From: an uncultured Coxiella sp. | GTDB taxonomy: Bacteria > Pseudomonadota > Gammaproteobacteria > Coxiellales > Coxiellaceae | Assembly: GCA_902623005.1 (NCBI GenBank) | Contig: CACNSC010000009.1 | Span: 1-64,000, forward strand | DNA length: 64,000 bases | Direction of reading: 5' to 3' | In this document: piece by piece, positions 57,432 through 64,000 of the stretch | How positions within the stretch are numbered: position 1 is the first letter of the stretch | Layout: each line of letters starts with the position of its first letter | Made by a program: the position numbers and the translations under genes | Notes under the pieces: model-generated | Database searches by the model: none | What the model saw: only the letters and a program-made list of their open reading frames with translations | What the model was told of the DNA's origin: nothing

Positions 57432-59504
57432 TTGAGTCAATCACAATATCGCCCTGAGATTAATGGTCTTCGTGCACTTGCTGTATTATCTGTAGTTCTG
57501 TTTCATGCATTCCCAGACCTCTTAAAAGGCGGATTTATAGGAGTTGATGTTTTTTTTGTCATCAGCGGTTTTTTGATTTCTACTCATATTTTTGAAAATT
57601 TGTACTCCGGTCAATTTAGTTTTATAGATTTCTTTGGAAGACGAATAAGAAGAATTTTTCCAGCACTTTCGATAGTTATGGCCTGCTCATTAGTAATAGG
57701 ATCGATGGTGTTGCTAGCCGATGAATATAATCAACTAGGAAAATATATTGCTTCTGGGGCAACATTTATCACAAATTTTATTCTAGTCAATGAGAGTGGC
57801 TATTTTGATAACGCATCTATAACAAAACCAATGCTTCATTTGTGGAGTTTGGCTGTCGAAGAGCAGTTTTATATCGTTTGGCCGGTGATTCTTTTCTTGG
57901 GATGGAGGTATAAACGTAACTTGCTGACAATTACGGTCATCATAGCGATTCTATCTTTCACTATAAATTTACATTTTATAAAAAGTCATCCAGTAGCTTC
58001 TTTCTACTGGCCAATTGATCGTTTTTGGGAGCTTTTAAGCGGAAGTATTCTTGCATGGCTACTTTTATATGAGCGTGAGAAGTTGTTAAATTTTAAGAAA
58101 TCTATCCATGATTATTTTAGAAAGTTGATTAATCTGAAATTTACTAATACAAATATGGATGGTTATTTGACAGCTAATGTTATGTCACTATTAGGCCTTT
58201 TATTACTCATTGGTGGAGATTTTTATATCAATAGGACTTTGCCATTTCCTTCTGTTTGGGCTTTAATTCCAGTAGTAGGAGCCTTATTAATAATTACCAG
58301 TGGCTCAAAGGCTCTAGCGAATCGATTTATTCTAATGAATCCAATAGCTATGTGGTTTGGCTTGATAAGCTACCCGCTTTATTTATGGCATTGGCCCATA
58401 CTTTCCTTTTTGCAAATTGTACACACAAACGAACTTCATACAAAAACTCGAATTTTGGCGATTTTGGCCTCGATTTTATTAGCTTGGTTGACTTATCAGT
58501 ATGTGGAACGCCCGATTCGGTTTGGATCATTAAAGAAAAAAATTAATCCAATATTCATTAGCTGTTTTCTATTGTCTATTGGAGTCATAGGCTATTGTGT
58601 AAATAAAATCAATTGGTCAGAGACAAACTGTTATAAAAATCTTTTGGTTGAGCGCGATTATGTCATTAGTAATTCTAATAAATGGTACAAAGGAAAAAAT
58701 GATTGGTTATTTTTGGGTGATTTCGATAATCACACTGTTGCTAAGAGAATGATGGCGATCAATCCATCTGAGAAGGTTAAAACACAGACCTATCAGTTAT
58801 TTTCAATATTGGCAAGGACGGCGGCGGAATCGCACACAAAAGTTGCATTGCTAGTTGGTCCTAATAAATCATCTGTCTATAAGGAATATTTACCTGATGA
58901 GCTAGTTCCCTCGGAACAAAGATACAGCACATTGATAACTAATTCTCTGAAGAAAATACCTAATCTAACTCTAATTGATCCGACAGATTTTCTCATAAAA
59001 AATAAAGAAAAAAGTGGTATTTTATATTGGCGAACTAACACTCACTGGAATCAGAAAGGCTCATATATGGCGTTTAAATCCATGATGAATCGTTTGAATT
59101 TAAAAGCACCCAATGTCGAATTTAAATTAAGCGGGAAATCTCATCGTGGAGACCTTATCCACATTAGCAAGTTAAAAGATTTCCCCGTTAAATATGATGA
59201 TGATTGGAGTTATAAGATACTATCTACTTCTCAATTCGTTAGAAAGCAGTTTAAAGACAAACCGAAAGGTGCGTTTGGATGGCAAGGAGAGGTGCATAAT
59301 AGTAAGGCACTTAATGATATGTCTGTTTGGGTAGTAGGTGACTCATTCACAACGTCTCTCCGCCCTTATCTTGAAGCTTCATTTAAAGATATAACATATG
59401 TCGGTCATTGGAGACACACATTAAAATCACTTCCTGAGATACTTTCTCAAACCCCAAATAAGCCAGATTTGATTATTGTTGTAAGGGTTGAAAGATCATT
59501 TTAA
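57432..59504 (+). CDS. AT3 acyltransferase fused to an AlgX/AlgJ-like SGNH hydrolase domain
   Basis: 690 aa from the TTG at 57432, which has GGAG 7 bases upstream (a TTG six bases earlier sits too close). Residues 4 to about 375 are an OafA/acyltransferase-3 membrane domain: YRPEINGLRALAVLSVVLFH, GGFIGVDVFFVISGFL, RRIRRIFPAL and HLWSLAVEEQFYIVWPVI, with about 10 helices. The C-terminal 270 residues look like the SGNH domain of AlgJ/AlgX: NDWLFLGD, YWRTNTHWNQKGSYMAF and VVGDSFT. Predicted to O-acylate a surface polysaccharide or lipid. The gene is distinctly AT-rich compared with pnp and is flanked by the 56-bp duplication, which points to acquisition. Single gene, no polysaccharide cluster nearby. 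Confidence 0.88.
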   Translation: MSQSQYRPEINGLRALAVLSVVLFHAFPDLLKGGFIGVDVFFVISGFLISTHIFENLYSGQFSFIDFFGRRIRRIFPALSIVMACSLVIGSMVLLADEYNQLGKYIASGATFITNFILVNESGYFDNASITKPMLHLWSLAVEEQFYIVWPVILFLGWRYKRNLLTITVIIAILSFTINLHFIKSHPVASFYWPIDRFWELLSGSILAWLLLYEREKLLNFKKSIHDYFRKLINLKFTNTNMDGYLTANVMSLLGLLLLIGGDFYINRTLPFPSVWALIPVVGALLIITSGSKALANRFILMNPIAMWFGLISYPLYLWHWPILSFLQIVHTNELHTKTRILAILASILLAWLTYQYVERPIRFGSLKKKINPIFISCFLLSIGVIGYCVNKINWSETNCYKNLLVERDYVISNSNKWYKGKNDWLFLGDFDNHTVAKRMMAINPSEKVKTQTYQLFSILARTAAESHTKVALLVGPNKSSVYKEYLPDELVPSEQRYSTLITNSLKKIPNLTLIDPTDFLIKNKEKSGILYWRTNTHWNQKGSYMAFKSMMNRLNLKAPNVEFKLSGKSHRGDLIHISKLKDFPVKYDDDWSYKILSTSQFVRKQFKDKPKGAFGWQGEVHNSKALNDMSVWVVGDSFTTSLRPYLEASFKDITYVGHWRHTLKSLPEILSQTPNKPDLIIVVRVERSF

Positions 59505-59592
59505 TTTTTCTAAGACCTCAATGAATTGACAAATAATGATTGTTTAGATTCTGATAATTATTTTTTTGTGTGTTATTTAAAATGTTGTCACA

Positions 59593-59648
59593 TGGATGCC
59601 GAGTAACCACTCGCAAGCATAAAAAAGGCCACATCCGTGGCCTTTTTT
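59593..59648 (+). repeat. 56-bp direct repeat (right copy)
   Basis: Second copy of the pnp tail plus terminator, preceded by AT-rich sequence that belongs to the inserted block (55/56 identical to 57286-57341). Confidence 0.9.
59621..59648. terminator. Terminator, duplicated copy
   Basis: AAAAAAGGCCAC-atcc-GTGGCCTTTTTT. On the plus strand it ends the acyltransferase; the A-run gives a U-run on the minus strand for the small exported gene at 59668. Confidence 0.92.
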
Positions 59649-59667
59649 ATAAAGTTTATATTGATTA

Positions 59668-59919
59668 CTATTCTCCTGGTATGCCATTTTCTTTCATATA
59701 TGCGGCTATAGTACCGCACGCTCTTGCTCTGCTTTTATCTCCTTTTTCTTGAGATGTTGCTCCAGCGCAGAGTACATTTCTGACAACAATAAACGCAGCT
59801 AACTGACTGTGATTTAGATTTTGAATATTTTGTCCCGTTGGTTGTGCAGTACCAGAAATGGGCAATGCCATGGCACCACACACGGCCGCGCTAATCATTA
59901 ATGTTTTCATGGATTTCAT
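59668..59919 (-). CDS. Small exported protein sharing its signal peptide with 61303-61545
   Basis: 83 aa, GAGGTC about 8 bases before the ATG. MKSMKTLMISAAVCGAMALP is a clear signal peptide (cleavage likely after GTA). The mature 55 residues (QPTGQNIQNLNHSQLAAFIV, then C-AGATSQEKGDKSRARACG) hold two Cys. No family recognised. The mature part is unlike that of the 61303 gene although the signal sequences are nearly identical. Confidence 0.7.
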   Translation of the reverse strand: MKSMKTLMISAAVCGAMALPISGTAQPTGQNIQNLNHSQLAAFIVVRNVLCAGATSQEKGDKSRARACGTIAAYMKENGIPGE

Positions 59920-60063
59920 ACTAAAGACCTCGCTTGTTTTTTTTCAGGTATAACAACCTGTTCATGACTCATTACAGGATAAAATGTTCTATTTTGCCTG
60001 AAATTGACTCAGATCGATTCTGGTCGGTGGAGTGTCTTTGTGTGTTACCTATTGATTTAGAAT

Positions 60064-60090
60064 AAAAAAAGGCCACATGCGTGGCCTTTT
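60064..60090 (-). terminator. Terminator of the CFA-like methyltransferase gene
   Basis: AAAAAAAGGCCAC-atgc-GTGGCCTTTT; on the minus strand the U-run comes from the seven As. Confidence 0.85.
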
Positions 60091-60103
60091 AAAATCACCG
60101 AAT

Positions 60104-61114
60104 TTAAGGTTTACGAAAACGGTAGTGGCTGACAAACCACTCATGGCCCTGGTCCCAAGCGAACAGCTGCTCACAGGCTCTAAAGAAGAGTTCCCATTTC
60201 TCATATTGCAATCGCGGCTTGTCATAATGCTGTGCAAACAATTCTAAAATGGGTTGTTGATGGTTGTGCAAGTTAGCCAGCCAATCCTGGCAGGTTTTAG
60301 CGTAATGCATACCATTGACTTGCCAGCGTTGTTCAACCGGGATGGTCTGATCAAAAAACATCAGTAAGTCTTCGCTAGGCATAATGCCATCGGCAAAAAA
60401 ATGTTTTGCCATCCAGCTGGTCTCAGGATCGTACGCATAGGTCAGGTATTGATGACAGAAATGATGAACAAACAAAATCCCTTGTGGCTTGAGAGCTTGG
60501 TTGAGTTGATTAAACAGCTGTTGATAGTTCCTGACGTGCTCGAACAGTTCGATACTGACAATGCGATCGTATTTCTCAGTCAGTTTAAGATCATTCACAT
60601 CGGTCTTAATGCATTGCACGGGTTTAAGTTGACGTTGTTTGAGGCGCTCTTGGATCAACGCTTGTTGCGTGGCTGAATTGGACACCGCCGTGATGGTCGC
60701 ATTGGGGTAATGCTCGGCTAAATAGCAGGTGAGTGATCCCCAGCCACAACCCAGGTCAAGAATGTTTTGCCCGTCTTGTATGTCGGCGCGTTCGCAAGTG
60801 AGCTTAAGCATGGCAGTCTCAGCGTCAGCAAGCTGATCTGCTTCTGAGTAGTCACAACAGCTGTATTTTAGCTGTGGTCCAAGCACGTATTGAAAAAATG
60901 CCGATGGCACTTCGTAGTGTTGCTCGTTGGCGGTGGATGTTGAAAGCGCAATTGGACTGTTTTTAAGTTGGTCGATGAAGTTGCGTTTACTGTCACCCTG
61001 AGTGATTTGATAGCGAGATTTTTCGGTTTTAAGACCTCGCTTGATTTTTTGATGGATGATTGAACGATAGACAGTACTCGGTATACGACCGGTGTTTAGC
61101 AGAAAGTCTAGCAT
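60104..61114 (-). CDS. CFA-synthase-like SAM-dependent methyltransferase
   Basis: 336 aa from ATG with AAGGAC 7 bases upstream. It carries the CFA-synthase superfamily core: NEQHYEVPSAFFQYVLGPQL then KYSCCDY, ILDLGCGWGSLTCYLAE (SAM motif I) and YDRIVSIELFEHVRNY, KPQGILFVHHFCHQ. The E-V-P...LGPQLKYSCC signature and the shorter length point to the coclaurine-N-methyltransferase-like branch rather than true cyclopropane synthase (about 380-420 aa), so cyclopropanation should not be assumed. Substrate unknown; a lipid or amine is possible. Own terminator. No desaturase or lipid genes adjoin. Confidence 0.82.
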   Translation of the reverse strand: MLDFLLNTGRIPSTVYRSIIHQKIKRGLKTEKSRYQITQGDSKRNFIDQLKNSPIALSTSTANEQHYEVPSAFFQYVLGPQLKYSCCDYSEADQLADAETAMLKLTCERADIQDGQNILDLGCGWGSLTCYLAEHYPNATITAVSNSATQQALIQERLKQRQLKPVQCIKTDVNDLKLTEKYDRIVSIELFEHVRNYQQLFNQLNQALKPQGILFVHHFCHQYLTYAYDPETSWMAKHFFADGIMPSEDLLMFFDQTIPVEQRWQVNGMHYAKTCQDWLANLHNHQQPILELFAQHYDKPRLQYEKWELFFRACEQLFAWDQGHEWFVSHYRFRKP

Positions 61115-61239
61115 GGCTTGTCCTTGAGCTGGTTTAAATAAAGTGAGCCATAATAACGCGACAACAAAGAGATTGATATCTTTGTCTGTGTGGCGCTATG
61201 GATAGTTAAAGGTGTTCATAACAGATAAGTAGCCTCATT

Positions 61240-61266
61240 AAAAAAGGCCACAATTGTGGCCTTCTT
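61240..61266 (-). terminator. Terminator of the small exported gene 61303-61545
   Basis: AAAAAAGGCCAC-aatt-GTGGCCTTCTT, 40 bases past the stop on the minus strand. Confidence 0.82.
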
Positions 61267-61302
61267 AATTGAGCTATTAAACGACAAGCGCTAATCTATC
61301 GC

Positions 61303-61545
61303 TTACATTTTTTTACCACTATCTTCACCATAACTATGTTTGTTTAATTCCACTTTTAACTTCTCACACTTTTTTGCATTTGTTTTCATTTTACATTCCG
61401 TCATTACTGTTTTTATGGCGCCGTCAAGATCTCCTTTGCCAGCTTTATGTTTACCACAACTACAACTACTAGCCAAACTCGATAATGGTAATGCCATTGC
61501 ACCACATACTGCAGCACTGATGATTAATGTTTTTAACGATTTCAT
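61303..61545 (-). CDS. Small exported Cys/Lys-rich protein
   Basis: 80 aa; AGGGGG 7 bases before the ATG. The signal peptide MKSLKTLIISAAVCGAMALP differs at only three positions from that of the protein at 59668-59919, cleaved probably after LAS. The mature part is Lys-rich with C-S-C-G and two further Cys (CKMKTNAKKCEKLK), unlike the other. Function unknown. Confidence 0.72.
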   Translation of the reverse strand: MKSLKTLIISAAVCGAMALPLSSLASSCSCGKHKAGKGDLDGAIKTVMTECKMKTNAKKCEKLKVELNKHSYGEDSGKKM

Positions 61546-61680
61546 AATAATACCCCCTGGTGTATCTTTTCGTAAAGTATAAATACTTATCTTTTAAATT
61601 ATAGTCAAAATCATCGTATTTTGCGTAATTTTTTTCAAATAATTTCTACCTTGTTGTTTTTATACGTATAAATTTATCGT

Positions 61681-64000
61681 ATGGGTGGTTTTGCTGCTGA
61701 CGAGACTGATTTTCTCGCTTCCTGCTTGCACGGTAATGATTGTCGATCTTTGCGCTGCTTTAATAGGCTAACGGTGGGTCAACGAAGATGTTTGAATGTG
61801 ATTGCTATCTGGGTGGCGCTACTCACAATGGGTATGGCAGTGTTTGCTCTACCAGTATGGCTTTGTTTAATCACGGCAGTTACGCTTTATCTTCTCGGTC
61901 TTTTAGTGGTGCCAAAGCAAATCGCATTTTTACTGACAATGTCGATGCTTGCCTGGCTGTATGCCACCTTTACACTTCACCACGCCAATCATCAAATTCA
62001 TCAGATCACTCGATTTGGATCAGCCACATTGGTGGGTAAAATTATCACTATTCCCGAGCAGCATGCGCATTATCTTCATTTGGAGGTAAAGGCTTCAAGT
62101 TGGAATGGACAGGTGTCGAAGGCGAGGCTGCAAATTAATTGGTATCAACCCTATCCAACAGTTCATGTTGGCGATGTTTGGCAGTGGCAAGTTAATTTAA
62201 AGCCATACCATGGTTTATCCAACCCAGCATCAAACCACTGGCAGCGCGATCAGCGTTTTCATGGGATCGCCGCACGAGGTTACGTTATCTCCCACACAAA
62301 ACCACGGTGTTTATACTCGGGTAATACTTGGTCATTGTCCGCGCTGCGGCAATACGGGTTGTCCTTGATTCATCATCATGTTGGACGCAATGCCGATTCA
62401 GCAATTCTTGCAGCATTAACGCTAGGAATTCGCAGTGGCCTTACCGATCAACAATGGCAGCTGTTTCAGCACACAGGGACCAGCCATTTGATGAGTGTCT
62501 CAGGCTTGCACATCACGGGTGTCGCTTGGTTGTTTTATAGCTTGTCTTACCGATTATGGTGTTGTTTTCCACGCGTATTGTTGCGTGTGCCAGCCCCTTG
62601 GTTTGCCATGTCAGTCAGTATGGTGGTTGCGCTAGGCTATGCACTGTTGTCGGGTTGGGGCTTACCGGCACAACGTGCGTGTTGGATGTTATGTGTGATT
62701 TTATTAGGGCAATGTGTGATTCAACCACGAGCATGGTCAGATCGTTTGATGATCGCTGTATTTATTATCTTTGCTTTGAACCCACTGGCAGTTCAGACCG
62801 CTAGTTTTTGGTTAAGTGTCACAGCTATCGCATGGATTGGTTATGCCCTGTTGATACCGTGCCGTGTTGGTGGGCGATTGGGTGTGTGGATAAAAATACA
62901 ATATTTCTTATTTATCGGTTTATTCCCGTTAAATGCCGCATTTTTTGGCATGCATTCAGGCTTGGGATGGCTGGCAAATGCATGGGCAGTGCCTTGGGTG
63001 GCGTGTCTGGCATTACCGATCAGCTTGGTCTCGATGGTAATGGCTATGTTGCATTGTCCTGGCGCACACGCTGGTATGCATTTGAGCATGTTGTTGATTC
63101 ACTGTTTGCAATGGGGTTTAACCGAGATGAGTCGACATTGTCAGTGGTCATGGTATCAGGCCATTCAAGGTGCAGCGTGCTATTACTTGATCTTAGCCAC
63201 TGGGTTATTTTGCTTACCCTGGGGCACGCCCATGCGTGCCTTCGCAGTGTTTTTGAGTTTACCAGCATTCTTCCCAAGCATTGCTAGGCCGAGTTTTGCA
63301 TCGGTTTGGATGACCGTGTTGGATGTGGGGCAGGGTCTATCAGTGGTTGTACAAACCGCACACCATGTCATGATATATGATACTGGTCCTCACACTTACA
63401 GTGGCTTTGATGCAGGCCAGCAAGTCGTGTTGCCGTATTGGCGGCAGTTGCATTATCCCGCGGTAGACAAGCTTGTCATTAGTCATGGCGATAATGATCA
63501 TGCTGGCGGTGCTTTGACCTTATTATCTCAGGGCATCGTGCAGTCGTTAGTGACCAGTGATCTCAAACAATTTTCTGCTTGGCAACCTCAAGCGTGTATG
63601 GCTGGGGAGTCTTGGTCATGGGATGGGGTTCGTTTCACCACGCTTTGGCCACCTAAAGATTTTGTTTACCAAGGTAATAACAGTTCTTGTGTGTTGCGAA
63701 TTGATAGTGGTGTGCATGTCATATTATTAACCGGTGATATTGAACAACCAGTCGAGCACAGACTATTGCAATCATCGAGCAACGCTTTATCGGTAACGGT
63801 GTTGGTCGCCCCGCATCATGGCAGTGACAGTTCGTCATCGTGGCCTTGGGTTACGGCGGTAAATCCGGCATTAGTGATTTACCCACAAGGATTTATGAAT
63901 CGCTATCACTTTCCAGCTCAGGTGGTCGTACAGCGCTATAATCGCGTGCACGCGATGCAGTACCTGACCAGTGAGCAAGGTGCGGTGCGTGTGCAGTTGA
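61681..64000 (+). CDS. comEC: DNA internalization protein ComEC/Rec2 (3' end outside window)
   Basis: 773 residues are visible in one frame that runs past the right edge. The N-terminus has several helices (CLNVIAIWVALLTMGMAVFAL), then the OB-like insert, and the competence domain with HTGTSHLMSVSGLHITGVAW. The C-terminal part is a metallo-beta-lactamase fold: VLDVGQGLSVVVQT, ISHGDNDHAGGA (H-x-D-x-D-H-type metal site, here H-G-D-N-D-H), LLTGDIE and APHHGSDSSSS. It forms the inner-membrane channel for transforming DNA. The start is uncertain: no ribosome-binding site precedes the ATG at 61681, and an in-frame GTG about 30 codons later is an alternative. The expected total length (about 775) suggests the stop is just beyond the window. 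Confidence 0.92.
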   Translation, partial: MGGFAADETDFLASCLHGNDCRSLRCFNRLTVGQRRCLNVIAIWVALLTMGMAVFALPVWLCLITAVTLYLLGLLVVPKQIAFLLTMSMLAWLYATFTLHHANHQIHQITRFGSATLVGKIITIPEQHAHYLHLEVKASSWNGQVSKARLQINWYQPYPTVHVGDVWQWQVNLKPYHGLSNPASNHWQRDQRFHGIAARGYVISHTKPRCLYSGNTWSLSALRQYGLSLIHHHVGRNADSAILAALTLGIRSGLTDQQWQLFQHTGTSHLMSVSGLHITGVAWLFYSLSYRLWCCFPRVLLRVPAPWFAMSVSMVVALGYALLSGWGLPAQRACWMLCVILLGQCVIQPRAWSDRLMIAVFIIFALNPLAVQTASFWLSVTAIAWIGYALLIPCRVGGRLGVWIKIQYFLFIGLFPLNAAFFGMHSGLGWLANAWAVPWVACLALPISLVSMVMAMLHCPGAHAGMHLSMLLIHCLQWGLTEMSRHCQWSWYQAIQGAACYYLILATGLFCLPWGTPMRAFAVFLSLPAFFPSIARPSFASVWMTVLDVGQGLSVVVQTAHHVMIYDTGPHTYSGFDAGQQVVLPYWRQLHYPAVDKLVISHGDNDHAGGALTLLSQGIVQSLVTSDLKQFSAWQPQACMAGESWSWDGVRFTTLWPPKDFVYQGNNSSCVLRIDSGVHVILLTGDIEQPVEHRLLQSSSNALSVTVLVAPHHGSDSSSSWPWVTAVNPALVIYPQGFMNRYHFPAQVVVQRYNRVHAMQYLTSEQGAVRVQL

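Noticed and set aside
62808..63287. 159-codon frame and other frames inside 61680-64000
   Set aside because: They are out of frame with comEC, whose metal-binding and competence motifs show the real frame.

Overview
The window is a 64 kb chromosomal segment of a gammaproteobacterium, probably a host-associated relative of the Legionella/Coxiella group. This placement is inferred from three things. The gene neighbourhoods are mutS / pncC-recA-recX-alaS-lysC, gatCAB divergent from mreBCD, and sdhCDAB-sucABCD in one cluster. A GatCAB amidotransferase is present. There is also host-associated content: a hexose-/glycerol-phosphate type MFS antiporter, a tiny eukaryotic-type F-box ORF, several small secreted Cys-containing proteins, and very large acidic exported proteins of unknown function. 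No rRNA, tRNA, CRISPR array, transposase or phage structural gene was seen.

Layout. 1-8062: two tandem, distantly similar giant proteins, each closed by a near-identical terminator; the second has a signal peptide, a Gly-rich hydrophobic segment and a Glu/Lys/Ala/Val repeat. 8358-13713: mutS, a Ser/Thr/Pro-rich orphan, an organophosphate antiporter and pncC, all on the minus strand. 13883-19243: recA-recX-alaS-lysC. 19235-20001: two small secreted proteins. 20399-23611: gatCAB (minus), divergent from mreB-glk-mreC-mreD-tldD (23813-28842). 28839-34316: Bcr-type MFS, K+ channel, folE and an EmrAB-type efflux pair. 34470-37945: holD-rimI and a methionine ABC importer whose permease and binding protein are fused. 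37961-39997: a charged orphan, a thioesterase, trmL and a 42-residue F-box ORF. 40321-49790: succinate dehydrogenase, 2-oxoglutarate dehydrogenase E1/E2 and succinyl-CoA synthetase. 50185-52516: an orphan, a catalytically dead S24-type repressor and a divergent LuxR-type regulator. 52517-53289: a gene-free AT-rich stretch with a DnaA-box cluster. 53290-57299: gltA (minus), rpsO and pnp. 57286-59648: an AT-rich acyltransferase gene bracketed by a 56-bp duplication of the pnp tail and its terminator. 59668-64000: two small exported proteins sharing a signal peptide, a CFA-like methyltransferase, and comEC running off the right edge.

How the genes fit together. The core consists of DNA repair and recombination, translation quality control (alaS, gatCAB, trmL, rimI, rpsO), rod-shape determination and a contiguous block of the TCA cycle from 2-oxoglutarate to fumarate, with gltA nearby. 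The accessory layer lies in the gaps: exported giants, small secreted proteins, the F-box ORF, a cell-surface acyltransferase and paired regulators.

The points most worth a second look are the DnaA-box cluster (possible replication origin or DnaA-titration site), the 56-bp duplication around the acyltransferase, the F-box micro-ORF, the tandem giant-protein locus with its curved-DNA promoter region, the MetI-MetQ fusion, and the terminator-like hairpin in the rpsO leader. All identifications come from reading the sequence; no database search was run.
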